From Methylobacterium tardum (GTDB taxonomy: Bacteria; Pseudomonadota; Alphaproteobacteria; Rhizobiales; Beijerinckiaceae): a stretch of 64,000 nucleotides of DNA. The notes under the pieces are model-generated. The model saw only the letters and a list, made by a program, of their open reading frames with translations. It was not told where the DNA came from and did not search any database. Position numbers and translations under genes: made by a program. Location of the stretch: contig NZ_CP097484.1 in NCBI RefSeq assembly GCF_023546765.1, forward strand, positions 2,822,001 to 2,886,000. Reading direction: 5' to 3'. How positions within the stretch are numbered: position 1 is the first letter of the stretch; each line of letters opens with the position of its first letter. Positions 33,326 to 40,922 of the stretch are shown here, piece by piece.

Positions 33326-33424
33326 GCGGCCGTCTTTGCGAGCGGAGCGAAGCAATCCAGCAGCGCCACATCTGCCGGTGACTCGCCACCCTGGGTCGCT
33401 TCGCTGCGCTCGCGATGACGGCGC
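33326..33424. repeat. Dispersed intergenic palindromic repeat, family A copy 2
   Basis: This ~99-bp copy begins CTTTGCGAGCGGAGCGAAGC and ends GGGTCGCTTCGC...GCGATGACGG. It shares its ends with the copy at 15919-16014. The ends are mutually complementary (GCGAGCGGAGCGAAGC against GCTTCGCTGCGCTCGC), so it can fold into a long hairpin downstream of pyrD. Confidence 0.75.
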
Positions 33425-33565
33425 GGGCCCTCGGACCTGAACACCTCACGACCTTAGCGACCCAGCTTCGCCGCACAGTTTAGAAACGCTTTGCGGAGCG
33501 GGAGCTTAGCCTGTGTCCCGTGCATGAGGGGCCTGCGCGCGCACGCCATTGTGAGGGCCGCGCGG

Positions 33566-33584
33566 AGACGCTTATCTCGCGTCT
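33566..33584. promoter_or_regulatory. Inverted repeat upstream of the FdhF-like gene
   Basis: AGACGC-N7-GCGTCT is a perfect 6-bp inverted repeat centred about 46 bp before the start codon. It could be a transcription-factor site or a 5' UTR hairpin. No regulator is implied by the sequence. Confidence 0.3.
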
Positions 33585-33620
33585 GCGAGACACCTCGCGT
33601 CACCCAATCCAGGACGGTTC

Positions 33621-35918
33621 ATGGCCCAGTCTGAAGGGTCTTCCAAGCGCTCATCCGCTGCCGGCGGCTGGGGCGCTCTGAAGAGCTGCGGCAAGCACCT
33701 GCTCGGCAGCCGCGCGCCGCTCACCGGGGCCCGCGCCCTGCTCAAGGCCAATCAGCCCGACGGGTTCGACTGCCCCGGCTGCGCCTGGGGCGACCCGGAG
33801 CACGGCTCGTCCTTCGAATTCTGCGAGAACGGCGTGAAGGCGGTCTCCTGGGAGGCCACCGACAAGCGCACGAAGCCGTCCTTCTTCGCCAAGCACACGC
33901 TGACCGAACTGCGGGGCTGGAGCGATTACGCGCTCGAGGGCCAGGGCCGCCTCACGCATCCGATGCGCTACGACGCGGCCAGCGACCGCTACCTGCCGGT
34001 GAGCTGGGACGAGGCCTTCGCGGAGATCGGCGCGACCCTGCGCGGGCTCGATCACCCGGATCAGGCCGAGTTCTACACCTCGGGCCGCGCCTCGAACGAG
34101 GCCGCCTACCTGTACCAGCTCTTCGCCCGCGCCTACGGGACCAACAACTTCCCCGACTGCTCGAACATGTGCCACGAGGCCAGCGGCGTCGCGCTGATCG
34201 AGGCGATCGGCATCGGCAAGGGCACGGTGCTGCTGGAGGATTTCGAGAAGGCGGACGCGATCTTCTGCGTCGGCCAGAACCCCGGCACCAACCATCCGCG
34301 CATGCTCGGCGACCTGCGCCGGGCGGCCGAGCGCGGCGCCAAGGTCGTGGTGCTCAACCCGGTGCGCGAGCGCGGCCTCGAGCGCTTCGCCGACCCGCAG
34401 AACACCGTCGAGATGCTGCGCGGTGCGAGCCGCCCAATCGCCAGCCACTATCTCCAGCCGCGCTCGGGCGGCGACATGGCGGCCTTCCGGGGCATCGCCA
34501 AGGTGGTGTTCGCCCGCGACGCCGAGGCCGTGGCGGCCGGCCGGCCCTCGCTCCTGGATCGCGCGTTTGTAGAGCACCACACCGCGGGTTTCGAGGCCTA
34601 CCGGGCCGCGGTCGACGCGACCTCCTGGGACGCGATCCTCGACCAGTCCGGCCTGACCATGGACGAGATCGCCGCGATGGCGGACGTCTATCTCGGGGCG
34701 CAGCGGGTCATCGCGACCTGGGCCATGGGCGTGACCCAGCATCGTCACTCGGTGGCGACGATCCGGGAGATCGCCAACCTCCTGTTCCTGCGCGGCCATA
34801 TCGGCCGGCCCGGCGCGGGTCTCTGCCCGGTGCGCGGCCATTCCAACGTCCAGGGCGACCGGACCGTCGGCATCAACGAGCGCCCGGCCGCCGCCTTCCT
34901 GGAGTCCCTGGAGCAGCATTTCGGCCTCGCCATGCCGCGCCAGCACGGCCACAACGTGCTGGCGGCGATCCGCGCCATGCGGGACGGCACGTCGAAGGCC
35001 TTCATCGGGCTCGGCGGCAACTTCCTGCGGGCGACGCCCGACACCCCGGTGGTGGCTCAGGCGCTCGCCTCCTGCCGGCTCACGGTGCACATCGCCACGA
35101 AGCTCAACCACGCCCATCTGGTACCCGGGGCGGTCGGCTACCTTCTGCCCTGCCTCGGCCGGACGGAGATCGACCGCAACGACCAGGGCAAGATCCAGAT
35201 CGTGACCGTCGAGGATTCGATGAGCATGGTCCACGGGTCGGGCGGCATCAACAAGCCGGCCTCGAAGGAGCTGCGCTCGGAGATCGCCATCATCGCCGGC
35301 ATGGCCCAGGCGACGGTCGGGTCGTCATCCATCGATTGGGCGGGATTCGCCGCCGATTACGACCGGATCCGCGAGGCAATCGCCGCCACAATACCGGGCT
35401 TCACCGGCTATAACGCCCGGGTGCGCAAGCCGCGCGGCTTCATGCTGCGCAACCTCGCCGCCGAGCGGGTGTTCGAGACCGCCACGGGCCGAGCCAATTT
35501 CTCGGCGGACGCCCTTCCGGCGGAGACCGAGCACCAAGCCGCCCAGAAGACCCGCGACACCTACGTGCTGCAGACCTTCCGCAGCCACGACCAGTACAAC
35601 ACCACGATCTACGGCCTGGATGATCGTTACCGGGGCGTCTATGGCGAGCGCCGTGTCGTCTTCGCCCATCCGGACGATCTCGCGGAGATCCGCGGGCGGC
35701 TCGGCGACCGGGTCGACATCGTCGGCACGCACGATGACGGCATCACCCGGCGGGCCGAGGATTTCCGCCTCGTGCCGTTCGACATGCCGCGGGGATCGCT
35801 GGCCGGCTATTACCCGGAGCTCAACGTGCTGGTGCCGCTCTCGACCTTCGGCGAGAAGAGCGACACGCCGACCTCCAAGTCGGTGCTGGTCACCCTACAG
35901 GCGCGCGCGGCGGCGTGA
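33621..35918 (+). CDS. fdh4A: FdhF/YdeP-family molybdopterin oxidoreductase (candidate formate dehydrogenase Fdh4A)
   Basis: The protein is 765 aa, related to formate dehydrogenase H and E. coli YdeP, and expected to bind a bis-MGD molybdenum or tungsten cofactor in the cytoplasm. The N-terminal cluster region has Cys in FDCPGCAWGDP and FEFCENG, fewer than the four of classic [4Fe-4S] FDHs. The active-site pair Cys-His is in CSNMCHEASGVALIEAIG, aligned with the Sec-His pair of FdhF, so this is a Cys enzyme. Cofactor-binding segments include VGQNPGTNHPRML and CPVRGHSNVQGDRTVGINER. A formate dehydrogenase of this type (Fdh4) is described in Methylobacterium; assignment rests on family and genus context. 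It overlaps the next small gene by 4 bp. Confidence 0.8.
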   Translation: MAQSEGSSKRSSAAGGWGALKSCGKHLLGSRAPLTGARALLKANQPDGFDCPGCAWGDPEHGSSFEFCENGVKAVSWEATDKRTKPSFFAKHTLTELRGWSDYALEGQGRLTHPMRYDAASDRYLPVSWDEAFAEIGATLRGLDHPDQAEFYTSGRASNEAAYLYQLFARAYGTNNFPDCSNMCHEASGVALIEAIGIGKGTVLLEDFEKADAIFCVGQNPGTNHPRMLGDLRRAAERGAKVVVLNPVRERGLERFADPQNTVEMLRGASRPIASHYLQPRSGGDMAAFRGIAKVVFARDAEAVAAGRPSLLDRAFVEHHTAGFEAYRAAVDATSWDAILDQSGLTMDEIAAMADVYLGAQRVIATWAMGVTQHRHSVATIREIANLLFLRGHIGRPGAGLCPVRGHSNVQGDRTVGINERPAAAFLESLEQHFGLAMPRQHGHNVLAAIRAMRDGTSKAFIGLGGNFLRATPDTPVVAQALASCRLTVHIATKLNHAHLVPGAVGYLLPCLGRTEIDRNDQGKIQIVTVEDSMSMVHGSGGINKPASKELRSEIAIIAGMAQATVGSSSIDWAGFAADYDRIREAIAATIPGFTGYNARVRKPRGFMLRNLAAERVFETATGRANFSADALPAETEHQAAQKTRDTYVLQTFRSHDQYNTTIYGLDDRYRGVYGERRVVFAHPDDLAEIRGRLGDRVDIVGTHDDGITRRAEDFRLVPFDMPRGSLAGYYPELNVLVPLSTFGEKSDTPTSKSVLVTLQARAAA

Positions 35919-36223
35919 GCGACACGCCCGATGAGGCGGCGTTCGTCGCCGCCCTCGACCGGATGTCGGCCGCGCATCCCGGGCTGTCGTCCCTGGAGGC
36001 GGGTCTCCTGGCCGCGCTCGACCTCGGCCTGCCCGGCGACAGCCGCGCCTTCGCCCGCACCTTCGGGGTGGAGCACGCCCTCGTGCTGCGAGCTGTGGCC
36101 GGGCTTGAGGAGGCCGGGCTGGTCGCCGTCACGGCGCGCGACGGGCGCACGCAGCGGACGCGCTACACGACCTCCGATCCGGGACCTTCGGTGCCGCCGG
36201 CTCCGCCGTCATCAAGCGCGTAG
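35915..36223 (+). CDS. Small winged-helix-like protein coupled to the FdhF-like gene (candidate Fdh4B)
   Basis: The 102-aa product starts at a GTG inside the stop region of the upstream gene (4-bp overlap), a sign of translational coupling. Residues ~15-80 look like a winged helix-turn-helix: LSSLEAGLLAALDLGLPGDS, then FGVEHALVLRAVAGLEEAGL and VAVTARDGRTQRTRYT. The tail is Pro/Ser-rich. It has no Cys and no cofactor motif. The coupling suggests a role with the oxidoreductase, either regulation or assembly. Whether it equals Fdh4B of M. extorquens cannot be settled from the sequence alone. Confidence 0.75.
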   Translation: MSDTPDEAAFVAALDRMSAAHPGLSSLEAGLLAALDLGLPGDSRAFARTFGVEHALVLRAVAGLEEAGLVAVTARDGRTQRTRYTTSDPGPSVPPAPPSSSA

Positions 36224-36244
36224 CGAAGAGACCCGGAGCTGCAC

Positions 36245-37138
36245 TCAGAATCCCTTCGCCTTGATCGCCTCGGCCCAGGTCACCGCCCGGCGGTTCACGC
36301 CGAGATGCTGGCGCTCGTAGAGCCGGCCCTCCAGCTTGATCGCGCCGCGCTTGGCGTATTCCGGCCGCTCGAACGCCTCGATCACCAGCTTGGCCCGGCG
36401 CACTTCCTCCTCGGTCGGCGCGAAGGAGGTGTTGGCCGGCTCCAACTGCGTCGGGTGGATCAGGGTCTTGCCGTCGAAGCCGAGATCGCGCGCCTGCCGG
36501 CACTCCTCGCGGCAACCCTCCGTGTCGGCGATGTCGTTGTAGACGCCGTCGAGGATGGCCAACCCCTCGGCCCGGGCCGCGGCCAGCGCCATCATCATCC
36601 AGGGCAGCATCGGCACGCGGCCGGGGACGATCTTCGCCCAGGTGTCCTTGGCGAGGTCGTTGGTGCCGAGGACGAGGCAGGTCAGGCGATTGCGCGGATC
36701 GCGTTTGGCGCGGGCGATCTCCTGGATGTTCAGGATCGAGGCCGGGGTCTCGATCATCGCCCAGATCGCGATGCCCTCCGGCGCGTCGAGGGACTCGAGC
36801 CGGTCGGCGATGCTCTCCAGCACGGCCGGGGACGACACCTTCGGCATCAGGATCGCGTCCGGCTTGGCCTCGATCGCCGCGTGCAGATCGGCCTCGCCCC
36901 AGGGCGTCTGGGGGGCGTTGACGCGGATGACCAACTCGCGGCTGCCATAGGCCCCGCTCTTGACGGCGGCACAGACCTGCTCGCGGGCGATCTCCTTCTC
37001 CTCCGGACCGACCGCGTCCTCAAGGTCGAGGATGATGCTGTCGACTGGGAGCGACTTCGCCTTGTCGAGAGCCCGCTGGTTGGAGCCGGGCATGTACAGC
37101 ACGCTCCGGCGCAGGCGCAGGTCGGTCGTCGTTGCCAT
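36245..37138 (-). CDS. CitE-family CoA ester lyase, (3S)-malyl-CoA thioesterase-like
   Basis: The 297-aa TIM-barrel protein belongs to the HpcH/HpaI/CitE group. Motifs are RSVLYMPGSNQRALDKAKSL, the metal-binding IILDLEDAVGPEEKE, ILMPKVSSP, AMIETPASILNIQEIA, LGTNDLAKDTW and FDGKTLIHPTQLEPAN. This pattern resembles (3S)-malyl-CoA thioesterase of the ethylmalonyl-CoA pathway, used by Methylobacterium for glyoxylate regeneration, more than malyl-CoA lyase proper. Substrate is inferred, and a citrate-lyase-beta-like activity cannot be excluded. The ATG at 37138 (MATTTDLRLRRSV) was chosen over an upstream start. It converges on the small winged-helix gene, leaving 21 bp between stops. Confidence 0.85.
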   Translation of the reverse strand: MATTTDLRLRRSVLYMPGSNQRALDKAKSLPVDSIILDLEDAVGPEEKEIAREQVCAAVKSGAYGSRELVIRVNAPQTPWGEADLHAAIEAKPDAILMPKVSSPAVLESIADRLESLDAPEGIAIWAMIETPASILNIQEIARAKRDPRNRLTCLVLGTNDLAKDTWAKIVPGRVPMLPWMMMALAAARAEGLAILDGVYNDIADTEGCREECRQARDLGFDGKTLIHPTQLEPANTSFAPTEEEVRRAKLVIEAFERPEYAKRGAIKLEGRLYERQHLGVNRRAVTWAEAIKAKGF

Positions 37139-37354
37139 GGGCTTCTCCCTCATGCGGCCGCCCGGCGGCCGGCCGTCGTTGCGGTGCACCCTAAAGCACG
37201 CGCGCGGCCATTCCACACCCCATTGGTCGGGACCGGTGAGTTCGCACACGGTTTGATACCGGTGCCGGTCATCGCGGAACGAAGCCGCGGTTTGGTCACG
37301 TTCCGACGTTTAAAGGCCGACCAAAGTCAGTTCTGAGACATCGGACTTACAGGC

Positions 37355-37699
37355 ATGAACAAGACCTTGGTTGTCTTTGCACTGGTCGGCGCTCTCGCCA
37401 CGCCGGGCATGGCGTGGGCGCAGAGCCGGACCACGATGGGCGTCGGCTCGGGCGCCGTCGCGGGCGCCCTTGTCGGCGGGCCGATCGGCGCGGTCGCGGG
37501 CGCGGTGGTCGGCGGCTTCGTGGGCAATTCGACGGAGCGGGGGCGCCGTCATGTCCGGCGCGGCCGCCGGTACGGCTACGCGGGCGCGCGGCGGTCCTAC
37601 CCGCGCCGCGCGGAAGCCGAGGTGCCGCGCCCGACAGGCGCCGTCGCGCGCGCCGCACCGCCCGCGCCGACGCGCACGGGCTGGAAGGATCCGCACTAG
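37355..37699 (+). CDS. Small exported glycine-zipper protein
   Basis: The 114-aa product has a signal peptide (KTLVVFALVGALATPGMAWA, cleavage after AQ near residue 23). A glycine-zipper segment follows (GVGSGAVAGALVGGPIGAVA and AGAVVGGFVGNS), then a basic Arg/Tyr-rich region and a Pro/Ala-rich tail. Glycine zippers of this type occur in outer-membrane-associated proteins. No function is known. It is monocistronic between divergent (CitE-like) and convergent (MATE) neighbours. Confidence 0.75.
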   Translation: MNKTLVVFALVGALATPGMAWAQSRTTMGVGSGAVAGALVGGPIGAVAGAVVGGFVGNSTERGRRHVRRGRRYGYAGARRSYPRRAEAEVPRPTGAVARAAPPAPTRTGWKDPH

Positions 37700-37711
37700 G
37701 ACCCGCGCGGC

Positions 37712-39076
37712 TCAGGCTGCCCGTTCGAGGGGCGGCACGGTTCTCTCCGCGAAGGTCCTGCGCGCGAGGGCCGGAAAGGCAATCGCCTGGCCCAGGCCCC
37801 GGGCACCGAGGAACGCCACGAAGGCGAGCCAGAGCCCGGTATTGCCGAGGCCCAGAACCTGGACGACCGCCAGGATCGCGCCGTAGGCAGCGAGCGCGCA
37901 CAGCATCAGGTTGCGCATCGCCCGCGTCCAGGTCGCGCCGATATAGATCCCGTCGAAGGCAAAGGGCGCTGCGGCGGCGAGGGGGGCCAGCGCGGCGAAC
38001 AGCAGGTAGGCCCGCGCGGTCTCGCGCACCGGCCCGCTGGTGGTGACGAAATCGATGAAGCCGTGGCCGCCCGCGAGCGACAGCAGGCTGACCGCGAGCC
38101 CGAAACCGAGGCACCAGCGCAGGCACAGGGACGCCGCGCCGCGGAAGGCCGCCGCATCCCGGGCGCCGACCGCCTGACCGCAGAGCGTCTCGGCCGCCGT
38201 GGCGAAGCCGTCGAGGAAGAAGCCGCCGATCAGGAAGAGATTCCACAGGACCGAGTTGGCGGCGAGCACCACGTCGCCCTGCCGGGCCCCGAGGGCCGAG
38301 AACAGCACGATGCCGGTGATCAGCGCCAGCGTCCGCAGAATCACGTCGATGTTGACGTTTAGGGTCCGGCGGAGCGCTGCGGCATCGCGCAGGTCGCGCA
38401 GCGGCACCCGGAATGGCCGCGACCCGAGGCGCGCCAGCACGATCAGCCCGAGGCCGAGCCCGGTCGCCTCGGCGCAGACGGTCGCCAACGCCGCCCCCAT
38501 CAGCCCGAGGCCGAGGCCTAGAACGAGAACCAGGGTCAGCCCGATATTGGCCAGGTTGATCACCACCTGCAGCAGCAGGCCGAGATCCGTGCGCCCGCGG
38601 CCCAGCACCGATCCGAGCACGCCGTAATTCGCCAGCACGAAGGGGGCGGAGAGGATGCGGGTGTGGAAATAGACCGCCAAGCCGGCGACGACGGTCTCGC
38701 TCGCGCCGCTGATCGCGAAGGCGACCGCCGCCAGCGGCCATTGCAGCGCCACCAGGACAAGCCCGATCAGACCGCCCGCCGCCAGCGTCCGGGCGAGGAT
38801 GCGGTCGACCTCCGCGCTGTCGCGGGCCCCCACCGCCTGCGCGGTCAGGCCCGCGGTCGCCATGCGCAGGGTGCCGAAGGACCAGAAGATCGCGTCGAAG
38901 ATGACGGCGCCGAGGGCCACGGCGCCGAGGAGCGCCGCGTCGCCGAGCCGGCCGATCACCGCCGCGCCGACGAAGCCGAGCATCGGCGTCGTGACGTTGG
39001 CCAGCGTCATCGGGAGCGCCAGAGCCAGCACGCGGCGGTGCGTCGGCCGGCCGGGACTGACCAGGGCATGTGTCAT
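37712..39076 (-). CDS. MATE-family efflux transporter (DinF-like)
   Basis: The 454-aa protein has about 12 membrane helices arranged as two similar halves, the MatE layout. Recognisable segments are LALPMTLANVTTPMLGFVGA and VIGRLGDAALLGAVALGAVI near the N-terminus, and the second-half start LALITGIVLFSALGARQGD with VLAANSVLWNLFLIGGFFLD. It probably exports drugs or metabolites using a Na+ or H+ gradient. Substrate is unknown. It converges with the glycine-zipper gene (12 bp between stops). Confidence 0.88.
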   Translation of the reverse strand: MTHALVSPGRPTHRRVLALALPMTLANVTTPMLGFVGAAVIGRLGDAALLGAVALGAVIFDAIFWSFGTLRMATAGLTAQAVGARDSAEVDRILARTLAAGGLIGLVLVALQWPLAAVAFAISGASETVVAGLAVYFHTRILSAPFVLANYGVLGSVLGRGRTDLGLLLQVVINLANIGLTLVLVLGLGLGLMGAALATVCAEATGLGLGLIVLARLGSRPFRVPLRDLRDAAALRRTLNVNIDVILRTLALITGIVLFSALGARQGDVVLAANSVLWNLFLIGGFFLDGFATAAETLCGQAVGARDAAAFRGAASLCLRWCLGFGLAVSLLSLAGGHGFIDFVTTSGPVRETARAYLLFAALAPLAAAAPFAFDGIYIGATWTRAMRNLMLCALAAYGAILAVVQVLGLGNTGLWLAFVAFLGARGLGQAIAFPALARRTFAERTVPPLERAA

Positions 39077-39184
39077 ACCGCAAGCTTAGCAACCGCGGCG
39101 CGATCGAACACCCTCAGCTATGCGCCGACATGTCGGGGCTCGGCAGGCGAGTTCGGACCTGGAGGGGCACGCCGGGCGGCGGGC

Positions 39185-39268
39185 AATCCAGACACACCGG
39201 CATGCCGGGGCTGGCCAAGACGGCGGCTCTGGATTCCGGGCTCCGCTGCGCGGCCCCGGAATGACGGG
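39185..39268. repeat. Dispersed intergenic palindromic repeat, family B copy 1
   Basis: The right end reads CTGGATTCCGGGCTCCGCTG followed by CGCGGCCCCGGAATGACGG, the shared core of family B. The left end (GGGCAATCCAGACACACCGG) matches the complementary TCTGGATT-type arm. Related copies lie at 49573-49690 and 52610-52726. It lies between the MATE gene and the small membrane-protein gene. Confidence 0.75.
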
Positions 39269-39328
39269 CTGAGGGCCGGTCTGAACGGCTCCGGATCATC
39301 GTCGGCTCGCGCGATCGCGGGCACGGCC

Positions 39329-39685
39329 TCAGCGCGAGACCGCGAACAGCCGTGCGATCAGCCACAGCGGCACGACCACGATCGCCCCGGCGACGATCCA
39401 GCCGCCGAAATCGTGCAGCGAGGCGAGCCCGATATCGATCAGCGCCCGGGCGGAATCGTACAGGTGCCAGAACAGGCGCCCGGGCGTCAGGCCGAGCATC
39501 GACATGAAGGCGCCGACCAGCACCGACAGGAACAGGAGTCGCACGAACACCCCGACGGGCGAGCCGCCGAGGAAGCGGCGCAGCCCCGATTCGCGCGTCC
39601 GATAGGGCGCTGCCCCGTAGGCGCCGTCCGGACCCGGGGCACCCTGCTCGAAGCCCTGCGGGCGTCGGTTGTGATCGACGAGCAT
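39329..39685 (-). CDS. Small integral membrane protein (DUF6460-like)
   Basis: The 118-aa product has two clear membrane segments: FVRLLFLSVLVGAFMSMLGL (residues ~48-68) and GGWIVAGAIVVVPLWLIARL (~94-114). An N-terminal soluble region of ~35 residues is Gly/Pro-rich. The layout matches small uncharacterised membrane proteins of Hyphomicrobiales. The ATG at 39685 (MLVDHNRRPQGFE) was chosen because the 51 upstream in-frame residues are Arg/Cys-rich and non-coding in look. It diverges from the esterase gene across 281 bp holding an 11-bp inverted repeat. Confidence 0.7.
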   Translation of the reverse strand: MLVDHNRRPQGFEQGAPGPDGAYGAAPYRTRESGLRRFLGGSPVGVFVRLLFLSVLVGAFMSMLGLTPGRLFWHLYDSARALIDIGLASLHDFGGWIVAGAIVVVPLWLIARLFAVSR

Positions 39686-39823
39686 TGCGTCCTCGTGAAC
39701 CTTGAGCCGTCCGGATCGGCGACGAAGCCGGCAGAACCGTGACCGGCACACCACACCGCGGCGAAACCCGAGCGCGGATCGAGCGTTGGCGGGTTTCTCC
39801 CGCGAACCCCAGATGGCAAGCGG

Positions 39824-39854
39824 CGCCTGTCCCGCCAAGATGTCGGGACAGGCG
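39824..39854. promoter_or_regulatory. Perfect 11-bp inverted repeat between divergent genes
   Basis: CGCCTGTCCCG, a 9-nt loop, then CGGGACAGGCG form a perfect 11-bp inverted repeat about 112 bp upstream of the esterase ATG. The placement between two divergent genes suits an operator, though an RNA hairpin is equally possible. Confidence 0.4.
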
Positions 39855-39966
39855 ATGGATGAGGCACCTCGCGAAACTTTCGCTGCGCCGCGTTGGCTCA
39901 GGAGAGCGCTCCCCAGGCTCGGGAGTTTCGTGAGAGGCTCCGAGCACCGACGGGACCAAACGCACG

Positions 39967-40922
39967 ATGATCGACCACGCCCTGTTCGACCCGGCGACGA
40001 TCGATCCCGAGACGATCCGGATCAATGCCGAGATCGTCGCGGCGCATGCCGCCCTGCCGGATCCCTGGTCGCTGCCGATCGCCGAGGTGCGCGAGCGCCG
40101 CCGCGCCGGCACCAAGGCGGCGCCGGCGATGCCGCACAGCGCCCGGGCGGAATGGCTGACCATCGACGGTCCGGGCGGCCCGCTCCGGCTCCGCGTGGTC
40201 CACCCGAAGCCGGGCACGAAGCTGCGCGGCGCCTATCTGCACATTCATCGCGGCGGCTGGGTCTGGGGCTCGGCCGACGAGCAGGATCCGTGGCTGGAGC
40301 GGATCGCCGATGCCTGCGGCTTCGTCGCCCTGTCGGTGGATTACCGCCTCGCCCCCGAGCACCCCTACCCTGCGGCCCTGCTTGACTGCGAGGCCGCGGC
40401 GCTCTGGCTCGCCGGCCCCGGCAAGGCCGAGTTCGGCATCCACGCCCTGACGATCGGCGGCGAATCGGTCGGCGCCCACCTCGCCGTGATGGTGCTTCTG
40501 CGGCTGCGCGACAAGCACAACCTGCCGCGGGCCTTCCGCGGCGCCAACCTCAACGCGGGCTTCTTCGACCTGGGCCTGACCCCGTCGGTACGGAACTGGG
40601 GCGAGGAGCGTCTGGTCGTGAACACCCGCGACCTCACCAAATTCGCCGACGGCTACGTCCGGGAGGGAATCGACCGCCGCCGGCCGGACGTGTCGCCGAT
40701 CTACGCCGACCTGAAGGGCCTGCCCCTGCCCTGTTCACCATCGGCACCGCCGATCCGCTCCTCGACGACACGCTGTACATGTCGGCGCGCTGGGCCGCGG
40801 CGGGCAATGGCGGCCACACGGCGATCTATCCCGGAGGCTGCCACGTCTTCGCCCGCTATCCGAGCCCGATGAGCGAGCGGGCCCTGGAGCTGATCGACCG
40901 CTTCCTGATGGCGCTCGCCTGA
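39967..40922 (+). pseudogene. Alpha/beta hydrolase (HSL-family esterase), split by a one-base deletion
   Basis: The first frame (from ATG 39967) encodes an esterase of the hormone-sensitive-lipase type: oxyanion motif region YLHIHRGGWVWGSADEQD, VDYRLAPEHPYPAALLD, and the nucleophile elbow IGGESVGAHLAVM. After LKGLPLP at about 40725 the homology jumps to the +1 frame, which supplies the acid and base residues (FTIGTADPLLDDTLYMS; YPGGCHVFARYPSPMSERA) and ends at the TGA 40920-40922. A run of four C at 40723-40726 where five would restore the frame points to a homopolymer loss, real or artefactual. It overlaps the helicase start. Confidence 0.8.

Larger units (their letters stand above)
33305..33620. 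other. Intergenic region between pyrD and the FdhF-like gene
   Basis: This 316-bp stretch has no gene. The left third is a dispersed repeat (33326-33424). The rest is the presumed promoter region of the FdhF-like gene, with an AGGACG ribosome site just before the ATG at 33621 and an inverted repeat at 33566-33584. Confidence 0.6.

Noticed and set aside
33621..35918. A selenocysteine formate dehydrogenase
   Set aside because: The active-site position is an ordinary Cys codon followed by His, and there is no in-frame TGA.
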